Shown here one piece after another: positions 1 to 7,529 of a stretch of 8,364 nucleotides of DNA. The translations under genes and the position numbers were made by a program. The notes beneath the pieces were generated by a model. That model saw only the letters and a list, made by a program, of their open reading frames with translations. It was not told the origin of the DNA and ran no database searches. Source of the stretch: Actinomycetes bacterium (GTDB lineage: Bacteria; Actinomycetota; Actinomycetes; Actinomycetales; Microbacteriaceae); the NCBI GenBank assembly GCA_023421635.1, contig JAEZSU010000002.1, forward strand, positions 1 through 8,364. Reading direction: 5' to 3'. Numbering within the stretch: position 1 is the first letter of the stretch; each line of letters opens with the position of its first letter.

Positions 1-3000
1 CGGAGCCCGAACCGGCTCCGGCACCCGACCGGGACCCGGGACAGGCAGAGTCCTCTGCCGCCCCTGCCTCCCAGTCACCGTCGACCGCCGACAGCACGGC
101 GTCCACCCAGCCCGCGAAGGAATCCTCGTCCGTGAACGACGCCCCTGCCCAGGCAGCCCAAGAACCAGCCGCCCCCTCCCGACCGGAGCCGAGGACCCCG
201 AGGGTCTCGACCACCTCGGACCGTCCGGCGAAGGTGCCCACCACGACGGCGCAGATCCCAGCCGTGGAGCTGCAGGAGCCGGAGGTCGTCAAGCTGCGCG
301 GCCCGGCGAACGCCGTAGTGCGCAACATGGACGAGTCGCTGACCGTCCCCACTGCCACGAGCGTGCGCACCGTGCCGGCCAAGCTGATGATCGACAACCG
401 CATCGTCATCAACAACCACATGTCCCGCACCCGCGGCGGCAAGGTGAGCTTCACCCACATCATCGGCTGGGCGCTCATCCAGGCGCTCAAGGAGTTCCCG
501 AGCCAGAACGTCTTCTACGCCGAGGTCGACGGCAAGCCGTCCGTCGTGGCCCCCGCCCACGTGAACCTCGGTATCGCGATCGACCTGCCCAAGCCGGACG
601 GCACCCGCGCCCTGCTGGTGCCGAGCATCAAGCGCGCCGAGACCCTCACCTTCACCGAGTTCCTCGCCTCGTACGAGGACCTCGTGAAGCGGGCCCGCGC
701 GAACAAGCTCACCGCCGCCGACTTCCAGGGCACCACGATCTCGCTGACCAACCCCGGCGGCATCGGCACCGTCCACTCGGTGCCGCGCCTGATGAAGGGG
801 CAGGGGTCGATCATCGGCGCCGGCGCCCTCGAGTACCCGGCGGAGTTCCAGGGCTCCAGCACGAACACGCTGTCCGAGCTCGGCATCGGCAAGACCATCA
901 CCCTCACCAGCACCTACGACCACCGGGTCATCCAGGGCGCGGGCTCGGGCGAGTTCCTCAAGAAGGTGCACGAGCTGCTCATCGGGCAGCGTGACTTCTA
1001 CGAGCACATCTTCGCCGCGCTGCGCATCCCCTACGCACCGATCCGCTGGTCCAGCGACATCCACGTCGACCTCGCCGAGCGCATCGACAAGGCCGCGCGG
1101 GTGCAGGAGATCATCAACTCCTTCCGTGTGCGCGGCCACCTCATGGCCGACATCGACCCGCTCGAGTACGTGCAGCGCACGCACCCCGACCTCGAGATCG
1201 AGAACCACGGGCTCACGTTCTGGGACCTCGACCGAGAGTTCGTCACCGGCGGGTTCGGCGGCAAGCGCGTCATGCGGCTGCGCGACGTGCTGGGCGTGCT
1301 CCGCGACTCCTACTGCCGCACCGTCGGCGTGGAGTACATGCACATCCAGGACCCGGTGCAGCGCAAGTGGTTCCAGGACAACCTCGAGGTGCCCTACCAG
1401 AAGCCCGGCCACGACGAGCAGCTGCGCATCCTGTCGAAGCTCAACGAGGCCGAGGCGTTCGAGACGTTCCTGCAGACGAAGTACGTCGGGCAGAAGCGGT
1501 TCAGCCTCGAGGGCGGCGAGTCGCTCATCCCGCTGCTGGACGAGGTGCTCCAGGGCGCCGCGGACGCGGGCCTGGACGGCGCCGCGATCGGCATGGCCCA
1601 CCGCGGCCGCCTGAACGTGCTGACCAACATCGCCGGGAAGACGTACGGGCAGGTGTTCCGCGAGTTCGAGGGCACGAGCCTGCCGGGCAACAAGCACGGC
1701 TCCGGCGACGTGAAGTACCACCTCGGCACCGAGGGGACGTTCGTCTCCGACTCCGGCACCGAGCTCCCCGTGCTCCTGGCCGCCAACCCGTCGCACCTCG
1801 AGACCGTCGACGGCGTGCTCGAGGGCATCGTGCGCGCCAAGCAGGACCGCAAGCCCATCGGCACGTTCTCATGGCTGCCGATCCTCGTCCACGGCGACGC
1901 CGCGTTCGCGGGCCAGGGCGTGGTCGTCGAGACGCTCCAGATGTCGCAGCTGCGCGGCTACCGCACCGGCGGCACCATCCACGTCGTCGTGAACAACCAG
2001 CTCGGCTTCACGACGCTGCCGGTCGACGGACGCACCTCGGTGTACGCCACCGACGTCGCCAAGACGATCCAGGCACCCGTGCTGCACGTGAACGGCGACG
2101 ACCCGGAGGCCGTGGTCCGCGCCGCGGAGCTCGCGTTCCGCTACCGCCAGGAGTTCCACCGCGACATCGTCATCGACCTCGTCTGCTACCGCCGACGCGG
2201 CCACAACGAGGGCGACGACCCGTCGATGACCCAGCCGCTGATGACGAACCTCGTCGAGGCGAAGCGCTCGGTGCGACGCCTGTACACCGAGTCGCTCGTG
2301 GGGCGCGGTGACATCACCGAAGAGCAGTACGAGCAGGCCAAGCGCGACTTCCAGGACCGCCTGGAGGTGGCGTTCGCGCAGACCCACGCCGCCGAGACCG
2401 GCACGACCGACATCGTCGGCGACACGGTCGAGGCGGAGCCCGCGGTCGGCGCGCCCGAGACGACCGGCGTCGCGACCGAGGTCGTGCACCTGATCGGCGA
2501 CGCGTTCGTGAACAAGCCGGAAGGCTTCACGGTGCACCCGAAGCTCCAGCAGCTGCTGGACAAGCGGCACGCGATGAGCCGCAACGGCGGCATCGACTGG
2601 GCCTTCGGCGAACTCCTCGCGTTCGGTTCACTCGTGCACGAGGGCACCCACGTGCGCCTCGCGGGGCAGGACGCCCGCCGCGGCACCTTCGTGCAGCGTC
2701 ATGCGGTCTTCCACGACCGCGCGAACGGCCAGGAGTGGCTGCCGCTGACGAACCTCTCCGAGAACCAGGGGCGCTTCTTCGTCTACGACTCGCTGCTGAG
2801 CGAGTACGCGGCGATGGCGTTCGAGTACGGCTACTCGGTGGAGCGGCCGGACTCGCTCGTGCTCTGGGAGGCGCAGTTCGGCGACTTCGTCGACGGCGCA
2901 CAGACCGTCATCGACACCTACCTGTCCTCGGCGGACCAGAAGTGGGGCCAGCAGTCGAGCGTCGTGCTGCTCCTCCCCCACGGCTACGAGGGCGCAGGAC

Positions 3001-3614
3001 CCGATCACTCGTCGGCACGCATCGAACGCTTCCTGCAGATGTGCGCGCAGGACAACATGATCGTGGCGCGCCCCTCCACCCCCGCGTCCTACTTCCACCT
3101 GCTGCGCCGCCAGGCGTACGCCCGGCCGCGCAAGCCGCTCGTGGTCTTCACCCCGAAGGCGATGCTGCGCCTGCGCGATGCGACCAGCCCGGTGGAGGAC
3201 TTCACGCACGGCAGCTTCGAGCCGGTGATCGACGACGCGCGCGACCTCGACCGGGCCGCGGTGCGCCGCGTGCTGCTGCACTCGGGCAAGATCCACTGGG
3301 ATCTGCGCAACGAGCTGGACAAGCACCCGAACGAGCAGATCGCGCTGGTGCGCCTGGAGCAGTACTACCCGGCCCCGGTGGACGAGCTGAACGCGATCAT
3401 CGACAGCTACCCGGACGCCGAACTGGTCTGGGTCCAGGAGGAGCCGGAGAACCAGGGCGCCTGGCCGTTCATCGCGCTCGAGGTCGTGAAGTACCTCCAC
3501 GGCCGCACCATCCGCGTCGTCTCGCGCGCAGCCTCGGCCTCGACCGCGGCCGGCTCCGCGAAGACGCACGCGATCGAGCACGCCTCGCTCATGCAGAAGG
3601 CGCTCACGCTCTGA
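1..3614 (+). CDS. kgd: Multifunctional 2-oxoglutarate decarboxylase/dehydrogenase, E2-E1 fusion (5' partial)
   Basis: This is the actinobacterial fused enzyme (Kgd/OdhA/SucA) that decarboxylates 2-oxoglutarate with thiamine diphosphate in the TCA cycle. It works as the E1o part of a mixed dehydrogenase complex. The frame is open from base 3 with no stop, so the start lies upstream. About 1203 residues are visible against roughly 1230-1270 for the family, so only the extreme N-terminus is missing. Bases 3-270 encode a Pro/Ala/Ser-rich linker. An E2-like acyltransferase domain follows (about 290-1000), with its active-site His at 921-923 in DHRVIQG. Gln stands where ordinary E2 enzymes have Asp, which as I recall is usual in this family. 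No lipoyl domain is seen. The E1 part shows GMAHRGRLN (from 1590), a ThDP/Mg site of GDAAF (from 1893) and NNQLGF (from 1992), and a C-terminal transketolase-like region with SENQGRFF. A GTG at 132 is an internal Val codon, not the start. In relatives, unphosphorylated GarA/OdhI inhibits this enzyme; no such partner lies nearby. Confidence 0.96.
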   Translation, partial: EPEPAPAPDRDPGQAESSAAPASQSPSTADSTASTQPAKESSSVNDAPAQAAQEPAAPSRPEPRTPRVSTTSDRPAKVPTTTAQIPAVELQEPEVVKLRGPANAVVRNMDESLTVPTATSVRTVPAKLMIDNRIVINNHMSRTRGGKVSFTHIIGWALIQALKEFPSQNVFYAEVDGKPSVVAPAHVNLGIAIDLPKPDGTRALLVPSIKRAETLTFTEFLASYEDLVKRARANKLTAADFQGTTISLTNPGGIGTVHSVPRLMKGQGSIIGAGALEYPAEFQGSSTNTLSELGIGKTITLTSTYDHRVIQGAGSGEFLKKVHELLIGQRDFYEHIFAALRIPYAPIRWSSDIHVDLAERIDKAARVQEIINSFRVRGHLMADIDPLEYVQRTHPDLEIENHGLTFWDLDREFVTGGFGGKRVMRLRDVLGVLRDSYCRTVGVEYMHIQDPVQRKWFQDNLEVPYQKPGHDEQLRILSKLNEAEAFETFLQTKYVGQKRFSLEGGESLIPLLDEVLQGAADAGLDGAAIGMAHRGRLNVLTNIAGKTYGQVFREFEGTSLPGNKHGSGDVKYHLGTEGTFVSDSGTELPVLLAANPSHLETVDGVLEGIVRAKQDRKPIGTFSWLPILVHGDAAFAGQGVVVETLQMSQLRGYRTGGTIHVVVNNQLGFTTLPVDGRTSVYATDVAKTIQAPVLHVNGDDPEAVVRAAELAFRYRQEFHRDIVIDLVCYRRRGHNEGDDPSMTQPLMTNLVEAKRSVRRLYTESLVGRGDITEEQYEQAKRDFQDRLEVAFAQTHAAETGTTDIVGDTVEAEPAVGAPETTGVATEVVHLIGDAFVNKPEGFTVHPKLQQLLDKRHAMSRNGGIDWAFGELLAFGSLVHEGTHVRLAGQDARRGTFVQRHAVFHDRANGQEWLPLTNLSENQGRFFVYDSLLSEYAAMAFEYGYSVERPDSLVLWEAQFGDFVDGAQTVIDTYLSSADQKWGQQSSVVLLLPHGYEGAGPDHSSARIERFLQMCAQDNMIVARPSTPASYFHLLRRQAYARPRKPLVVFTPKAMLRLRDATSPVEDFTHGSFEPVIDDARDLDRAAVRRVLLHSGKIHWDLRNELDKHPNEQIALVRLEQYYPAPVDELNAIIDSYPDAELVWVQEEPENQGAWPFIALEVVKYLHGRTIRVVSRAASASTAAGSAKTHAIEHASLMQKALTL

Positions 3615-3626
3615 CCCGCTGACGCG

Positions 3627-3670
3627 ACGAGGACGGGGACGGATGCAGACGCATCCGTCCCCGTCCTCGT
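3627..3670. terminator. Bidirectional hairpin between convergent kgd and sigR-rsrA
   Basis: This is a perfect 20-bp inverted repeat (arms 3627-3646 and 3651-3670) closing an AGAC loop. It starts 12 nt after the kgd stop and lies 42 nt beyond the rsrA stop on the other strand. Neither side has a T-run, as is common for actinobacterial intrinsic terminators. Its place between convergent genes suggests that it ends transcription from both sides. The 98-bp gap 3615-3712 holds nothing else I can support. Confidence 0.85.
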
Positions 3671-3712
3671 TCGAGGCGCATGCCGGCGGGGAACAACCGC
3701 GCGGCGCGCGCG

Positions 3713-3958
3713 TCAGTGGTGGGTGGCCTGCGCGGCGCGGAGCCGTGCCATCACCTGGTCGCGCAGTTGCTCGGGCGCCGTCTCACGGCAGGCCCGTGCG
3801 ACCACATCGGTCAGGGTCCGTGCGACCAGCGCTTCGTCGCGGCATTCCTGGCAGGACGCCAGGTGCTCGGCGATGTCGGTGTGCTCGGTGTGGCACACCT
3901 CGTTGCGCAGGTACTCCTCGAGGTCCTTGCGGGCCTTCTCGCAACCGCAATCGGTCAT
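3713..3958 (-). CDS. rsrA: RsrA-type redox-sensing zinc anti-sigma factor
   Basis: This 81-residue cytoplasmic protein is predicted to bind and silence SigR when thiols are reduced. On disulfide stress it would lose zinc, form a disulfide and release the sigma factor. The zinc-associated anti-sigma motif H-x3-C-x2-C is present as His32, Cys36 and Cys39. Further cysteines are Cys4, Cys6, Cys22 and Cys57; Cys6 is the likely counterpart of the N-terminal zinc ligand of Streptomyces RsrA. No membrane segment is present, as expected for the soluble class. The ATG at 3958-3956 overlaps the sigR stop as ATGA, so translation is probably coupled. It also has its own AGGAG 6 nt upstream, inside the 3' end of sigR. 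Coupling would keep the sigma and anti-sigma amounts matched. The protein is shorter than S. coelicolor RsrA (about 105 residues) and lacks a long tail after the helical region. Confidence 0.94.
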   Translation of the reverse strand: MTDCGCEKARKDLEEYLRNEVCHTEHTDIAEHLASCQECRDEALVARTLTDVVARACRETAPEQLRDQVMARLRAAQATHH

Positions 3959-4593
3959 GTCGTGCTCCTGGGTGCCGGCGGGGTGATCCCCCGCTCCTGT
4001 GCGTATTCGGCGAGCAGTTCACGAAGCAGTCGTCTGCCACGGTGCAGACGACTCATGACTGTGCCGATGGGTGTCTTCATGATGTCCGCGAGCTCCTGAT
4101 ACGCGAACCCCTCCACGTCCGCGAGGTACACCGCGAGACGGAAGTCCTCCGGGATCGACTGCAGCGCATCCTTCACGACGGAGGACGGCATGTGGTCGAT
4201 CGCCTCCGCCTCGGCGGAACGGGAGCTCGTGGCCGTGGCCGACTCCGCACCGCCGAGCTGCCAGTCCTCGAGTTCGTCGATGGCGCTCTGGTACGGCTCC
4301 CGCTGCTTCTTGCGGTAGGTGTTGATGTAGGAGTTGGTGAGGATGCGGTACAGCCACGCCTTGAGGTTGGTGCCCTGCGTGAAGCTCGACCACGAGGCGA
4401 ACGCCTTCACGAAGGTCTCCTGCACCAGGTCGGCCGCATCCGCGGGGTTGCGGGTCATCCGCATCGCGGCGGCATAGAGCTGGTCCATGAACGGGAGCGC
4501 CTGCTCCTCGAACTGGGTGCGCACATCGGGCAGGTCATCCATCAGCGGCAAGTCTACGGCGGCCGCCGACGGGCGCTCCAACGTGACGATCAT
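3955..4593 (-). CDS. sigR: ECF sigma factor SigR/SigH, thiol-oxidative stress
   Basis: This group 4 (ECF) sigma factor directs RNA polymerase to GGAAT/GTT promoters of the disulfide-stress regulon, including thioredoxin and mycothiol functions in relatives. From the ATG at 4593 it has 212 residues. Region 2 is at about 31-99, with [14 protein letters not shown] and the strongly conserved [21 protein letters not shown]. An acidic and Ser/Ala linker follows at about 103-138. Region 4 is at about 139-195, ending in the helix-turn-helix [19 protein letters not shown]. Start choice is uncertain. ATG 4593 has GGGAGAGG ending 6 nt upstream. ATG 4599 is two codons earlier but almost touches that site. 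ATG 4542 gives 195 residues and matches where homology to other SigR proteins seems to begin. It has no good ribosome site but has a possible leaderless promoter. The three starts could mark long and short isoforms. It is co-transcribed with rsrA and divergent from aroA. Confidence 0.93.
   Translation of the reverse strand: MIVTLERPSAAAVDLPLMDDLPDVRTQFEEQALPFMDQLYAAAMRMTRNPADAADLVQETFVKAFASWSSFTQGTNLKAWLYRILTNSYINTYRKKQREPYQSAIDELEDWQLGGAESATATSSRSAEAEAIDHMPSSVVKDALQSIPEDFRLAVYLADVEGFAYQELADIMKTPIGTVMSRLHRGRRLLRELLAEYAQERGITPPAPRSTT
4543..4556 (-). promoter_or_regulatory. Possible internal leaderless promoter for a short SigR
   Basis: On the minus strand TAGACT (4556 to 4551) fits the actinobacterial -10 pattern TANNNT and lies 8 nt before the in-frame ATG at 4542. 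Transcription starting at or near that ATG would give a leaderless mRNA for a 195-residue SigR. No convincing -35 is seen (TTGGAG lies 19 nt upstream). A match this short can arise by chance, so this is tentative. Confidence 0.35.
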
Positions 4594-4635
4594 GCGCATC
4601 CTCTCCCAGCGGAGGCGCGTTCGCGCGCCCCTCGG

Positions 4636-4648
4636 TAGGGTGGAACCG
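4636..4648 (+). promoter_or_regulatory. Leaderless promoter of aroA-rsgA
   Basis: TAGGGT (4636-4641) matches the -10 pattern TANNNT and is followed by 7 nt, then the aroA ATG at 4649. The A of the ATG is therefore the expected transcription start. No clear -35 is seen. The same bases could be read as a weak ribosome site (AGGGTGG), so leaderless use is inferred. The box shares DNA with the sigR promoter on the other strand. Confidence 0.6.
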
Positions 4649-4669
4649 ATGAGCACCGAGCGGTATTCC
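4644..4669 (-). promoter_or_regulatory. SigR-dependent autoregulatory promoter of sigR-rsrA
   Basis: On the minus strand GGAAT (4669 to 4665) is followed by exactly 18 nt and GTT (4646 to 4644). This is the consensus GGAAT-N18/19-GTT established for SigR of Streptomyces and SigH of mycobacteria, both of which drive their own genes. Transcription would begin near 4636-4639, giving a leader of about 45 nt that carries GGGAGAGG and then the ATG at 4593. The -35 element lies within aroA codons 6-7, so the promoter reaches into the divergent gene. Confidence 0.85.
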
Positions 4670-5971
4670 CCCCGACACTGGTCGGCCCCCACGGTCACGG
4701 CACCGGTGACCGCGACGGTCGCCGTGCCCGGATCGAAGTCCCTGACCAACCGCGAACTCGTGCTCGCCGCGATCGCGGACGGCCCCGGCACGATCCACGC
4801 ACCGCTGCACTCCGAGGATTCCGCGCGGATGATCGAGGCGCTCCGTGCGCTCGGCGTCGCGATCGAGGCCGTGCCGGGCGACGGCCTGTTCGGCGATGAC
4901 CTGCGGGTCACCCCGCCGACCCGGTTCGCCGGCGGCGGCACGGTCGACTGCGGCCAGGCCGGGACCGTGATGCGGTTCGTCACCCCGCTGACCGGGCTCG
5001 CGACCGGCGACGTCACCGTCACGGCGCACGCCAGCGCGCTGCACCGGCCGATGGGCGAGATGATCCGCGCGCTCCGCGAGGTCGGCGTCGACATCGACGA
5101 CGGCGGCAGCTGGTCGCTGCCGTTCACCGTCCGCGGACGCGGACGGGTCGTCGGCGGCGAGGTCGAGATCGACGCCAGCGCCTCCAGCCAGTTCGTCTCC
5201 GGGCTGCTCCTGGCGGCCGCGCGCTACGACGTCGGACTGCGGTTGCGCCATCGCGGACCGCGCCTTCCCAGCATCCCCCACATCGACATGACCGTCGACG
5301 CCCTCGCGCGGCGAGGCGTGCACGTCGAGCGGCCCGGTGCCGGCGAGTGGCTCGTCCCCCCGACCGTCCCGCACGCGAAGGACGTCACGATCGAGCCGGA
5401 CCTCTCCAACGCGGCACCGTTCCTCGCCGCCGCGGTCATCACCGGCGGCACCGTCACGGTCGGCGGCTGGCCCGCCCACTCGACCCAGCCGGGCGCGCAG
5501 CTGCCGCAGCTGCTCACGGCGCTCGGCGCGCACGCGGTACGCCGCCACGGTGCGCTCACGGTCACCGGCGGCGGCCGGATCCCCGGTGTCGACATGGACC
5601 TGTCCGCGGTGGGCGAGCTCACCCCCACGCTCGTCGGCATCGCGCTGTTCGCCGACGGCCCCTCGACCTTCACCGGCATCGGCCACATCCGCGGGCACGA
5701 GACCGACCGGCTCGCGGCCCTCGTCTCCGACATCCGTGCGATCGGGGGCGAAGCCGAGGAGCTTCCGGACGGGATCCGGCTCGTCCCGCGAGATCTGACC
5801 GGAGGCGTGTGGCGCGCCCACCACGACCACCGCCTCGCCACCACCGGCGCCCTCGTCGGCCTCCGGGTCGACGGCGTCGAGGTCGACGACATCGGCACCA
5901 CGGCGAAGACCATGCCCGAGTTCCCCGAGCTGTGGGACCGGATGCTGGGGCAGGAGGAGTCCGCCGCGTGA
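4649..5971 (+). CDS. aroA: 3-phosphoshikimate 1-carboxyvinyltransferase (EPSP synthase)
   Basis: AroA joins phosphoenolpyruvate to shikimate-3-phosphate, the sixth step of the shikimate pathway, in the cytoplasm. The protein is 440 residues, normal for the family. Recognisable sites are [10 protein letters not shown] (27-35, substrate-binding Lys30), GQAGTVMRF (102-110, PEP loop), SASSQF (177-182), the catalytic Asp251 in [25 protein letters not shown] (Asp393-His394-Arg395) and Lys420 in TAKTMPEF near the C-terminus. The PEP loop has Phe110 where E. coli has Pro101. I recall Phe as normal in actinobacterial AroA, but this position affects glyphosate binding in other enzymes. ATG 4649 is chosen because TAGGGT lies 7 nt upstream and the usual AroA N-terminus follows; the frame runs open further upstream only as the antisense of sigR. 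Its stop overlaps the rsgA start (GTGA), so the two form an operon. aroA with rsgA and sigR nearby is a familiar actinobacterial arrangement. Confidence 0.96.
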   Translation: MSTERYSPRHWSAPTVTAPVTATVAVPGSKSLTNRELVLAAIADGPGTIHAPLHSEDSARMIEALRALGVAIEAVPGDGLFGDDLRVTPPTRFAGGGTVDCGQAGTVMRFVTPLTGLATGDVTVTAHASALHRPMGEMIRALREVGVDIDDGGSWSLPFTVRGRGRVVGGEVEIDASASSQFVSGLLLAAARYDVGLRLRHRGPRLPSIPHIDMTVDALARRGVHVERPGAGEWLVPPTVPHAKDVTIEPDLSNAAPFLAAAVITGGTVTVGGWPAHSTQPGAQLPQLLTALGAHAVRRHGALTVTGGGRIPGVDMDLSAVGELTPTLVGIALFADGPSTFTGIGHIRGHETDRLAALVSDIRAIGGEAEELPDGIRLVPRDLTGGVWRAHHDHRLATTGALVGLRVDGVEVDDIGTTAKTMPEFPELWDRMLGQEESAA

Positions 5972-7041
5972 GCTGGCTGCCACCGGACGACGAGGACGAC
6001 GAACCGGACTTCGACGAGTCCGACGTCCGCGTCCGCCCGAATCCGAAGGCCAACCGCCCGCGGACCAAGCGCCGGCCGGCGCATGCGGACGCCCGGACCG
6101 CGCGGGTGCTCGGCGTCGACCGCGGCCGGTACACGGTGCTCGTGGACGAGGACGGCCCCAACGAGCGCGAGGTCACCGCCAGCCGGGCCCGCGAGCTGCG
6201 CAAGCAGCCCATCGTGACCGGGGATCTCGCCCGCGTGGTCGGCGACACGTCCGGCGCCGAAGGCACCCTCGCCCGCATCGTCGGCATCGAGCCGCGCACG
6301 ACGCTGCTGCGCCGGAGCGCCGACGACACCGACAACGTCGAGCGGGTGGTGGTCGCGAACGCCGACCAGATGCTGGTGGTGGTCGCCGCCGCCGATCCCG
6401 AACCGCGCGCCCGGCTCGTCGACCGCTACCTCATCGCGGCGCTGGATGCCGGCATCCGTCCGATGCTCGTGGTCACCAAGACCGACCTGGCCGACCCCGC
6501 CGAGTTCCTCACGCACTTCGACGGCATCGACCTGCAGGTGTTCACGAGCCGTCGCGGCGAGATGCCGGTGGAGCGCATCGGCGCCGAGCTGGTCGGCCAC
6601 TCGACGGTGTTCGTCGGGCACTCCGGGGTGGGCAAATCCACCCTGGTGAACGCGCTCGTCCCCACCGCGGGGCGCGCGACCGGCCACGTCAACGAGGTGA
6701 CCGGCCGCGGGCGGCACACCTCGTCCTCCACCGTGTCGCTGCGCTACCGCGGGCACGGCGGCAGCGGGTGGGTGATCGACACCCCCGGCGTGCGCTCCTT
6801 CGGGCTGGGACACGTCGACCCCGCCAACATCCTGCGCGCCTTCACCGATCTCGCGGTGGTCGCCGAGGACTGCCCGCGCGGCTGCACGCACCTCCCCGAC
6901 GCCCCGGACTGCGCCCTCGTCGAGGCGGTCGCCGAGGGCCGGCTGGGCCCCACCGGCGCCGGACGACTGGACTCGCTGCAGCGCCTGCTGACGACCTTCG
7001 CCGGCCGGGATCCCGGCTACGGCGGCCGCGCCACCCCGTAG
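5968..7041 (+). CDS. rsgA: Ribosome small-subunit biogenesis GTPase RsgA
   Basis: RsgA is a circularly permuted GTPase that binds the late 30S subunit near the decoding site and checks its maturation. The 357-residue protein starts with a very acidic stretch (residues 6-18) and then a basic one, followed by an OB-fold at about 45-110. The permuted motif order is clear: G4 TKTD (170-173), then G1 GHSGVGKST (217-225), the switch region GRHTSSST (about 248-255) and G3 DTPG (271-274). A C-terminal zinc knuckle has Cys302, Cys306, His308 and Cys315, spaced C-x3-C-x-H-x6-C. This differs slightly from C-x4-C-x-H-x5-C in Bacillus CpgA and is probably an actinobacterial variant. The GTG start at 5968 overlaps the aroA stop by 4 nt and has AGGAGGAG 8 nt upstream, so translation is coupled to aroA. 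The TAG stop doubles as part of the likely bcp promoter. Confidence 0.95.
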   Translation: MSWLPPDDEDDEPDFDESDVRVRPNPKANRPRTKRRPAHADARTARVLGVDRGRYTVLVDEDGPNEREVTASRARELRKQPIVTGDLARVVGDTSGAEGTLARIVGIEPRTTLLRRSADDTDNVERVVVANADQMLVVVAAADPEPRARLVDRYLIAALDAGIRPMLVVTKTDLADPAEFLTHFDGIDLQVFTSRRGEMPVERIGAELVGHSTVFVGHSGVGKSTLVNALVPTAGRATGHVNEVTGRGRHTSSSTVSLRYRGHGGSGWVIDTPGVRSFGLGHVDPANILRAFTDLAVVAEDCPRGCTHLPDAPDCALVEAVAEGRLGPTGAGRLDSLQRLLTTFAGRDPGYGGRATP

Positions 7042-7050
7042 GCTGGTGGC
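7039..7050 (+). promoter_or_regulatory. Leaderless promoter of bcp, built on the rsgA stop codon
   Basis: TAGGCT (7039-7044) fits the TANNNT -10 pattern and lies 6 nt before the bcp ATG at 7051. Its first three bases are the rsgA stop codon. No -35 is apparent. GGTGG at 7045-7049 is too close to the ATG to be a good ribosome site, which favours leaderless initiation. The spacing is like that before aroA. Confidence 0.55.
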
Positions 7051-7518
7051 ATGACCCTGCAGCCCGGAGACGCCGCGCCCGATTTCACCCTGCTCGACCA
7101 GGACGGGCAGCCCGTCTCCCTGCACGATCTGCGCGGCCGACGGGTCATCCTGTACTTCTACCCGGCGGCGATGACCCCCGGCTGCACCACGCAGGCCTGC
7201 GACTTCCGCGACAGCCTCTCCTCGCTCACCGCGGCCGGCTACACCGTCCTCGGTGTGTCCCGCGACACCCCCGAGAAGCTCCGCGCGTTCCGGGAGCGCG
7301 ACGGTCTGACCTTCCCGCTGCTCTCCGACCCGGACCACGCCGCGCACGAGGCCTACGGCGCCTGGGGCGAGAAGATGAACTACGGCAAGACGATCGAGGG
7401 CGTGCTGCGGTCGACGTTCGTCATCGACGCGGACGGACGCATCGAGATCGCGCAGCGCAACGTCAAGGCCTCCGGACACGTCGCGCGGCTGCGGACGCTC
7501 CTGAAGATCGACGCCTGA
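7051..7518 (+). CDS. bcp: Thioredoxin-dependent thiol peroxidase (peroxiredoxin Q/BCP)
   Basis: Bcp reduces hydrogen peroxide and organic hydroperoxides with a cysteine thiol that thioredoxin regenerates. The protein has 155 residues, typical of PrxQ. It begins with the AhpC/TSA-type GDAAPDFTLLDQDG. The active-site loop is PAAMTPGCTTQACDFRD: peroxidatic Cys45, with Thr42 and Pro43 just before it, and a possible resolving Cys50 five residues on, the same Cys45/Cys50 pair as E. coli BCP. Later GVSRDTPEKLRAF, FPLLSDPD and RSTFVIDADGRI are standard PrxQ strands. It has no signal peptide, so it is cytoplasmic. It lies 9 nt after rsgA, so it may be read from the aroA operon as well as from its own promoter. 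Its location near sigR fits a thiol-stress role, but I found no GGAAT/GTT promoter upstream. Confidence 0.95.
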   Translation: MTLQPGDAAPDFTLLDQDGQPVSLHDLRGRRVILYFYPAAMTPGCTTQACDFRDSLSSLTAAGYTVLGVSRDTPEKLRAFRERDGLTFPLLSDPDHAAHEAYGAWGEKMNYGKTIEGVLRSTFVIDADGRIEIAQRNVKASGHVARLRTLLKIDA

Positions 7519-7529
7519 GGCCGCCTCAG
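7515..7529. terminator. Small hairpin holding both stop codons of the convergent pair
   Basis: CTGAGG (7515-7520) and CCTCAG (7524-7529) form a 6-bp stem with a CCG loop. The bcp stop (7516-7518) and the stop of the opposite membrane-protein gene (7528-7526) sit in the two arms. Only 7 nt separate the genes. The stem could help termination in both directions, but it is short and has no T-run. Confidence 0.3.

Noticed and set aside
119..123. GGAAT on the plus strand near the left edge, possible SigR promoter
   Set aside because: No GTT follows at 18 or 19 nt, and it lies within the kgd coding region.
75..1796. Long open frame of 573 codons on the minus strand opposite kgd
   Set aside because: It is composition-driven: kgd has G/C third positions, which keeps antisense frames open. 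The product is a low-complexity run of Arg, Val, Leu, Ala and Gly, and the sense strand has clear enzyme motifs.
3643..4638. Plus-strand open frames opposite rsrA and sigR
   Set aside because: They start inside the terminator hairpin or rsrA and encode Arg-rich sequence with no domain. The minus strand has a complete sigma/anti-sigma pair with ribosome sites.
4487..4648. Upstream extension of aroA to an ATG at 4487
   Set aside because: The extra 54 residues are the antisense of sigR. The AroA N-terminus and the TAGGGT box support ATG 4649.
4600..5127. N-terminal extension of sigR up to 5127
   Set aside because: It is the antisense of aroA and lies upstream of the SigR promoter, so the main transcript could not encode it.
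5347..5967. Upstream extension of the rsgA frame
   Set aside because: It lies wholly within aroA in another frame. GTG 5968 has a strong ribosome site and the overlap typical of coupled genes.
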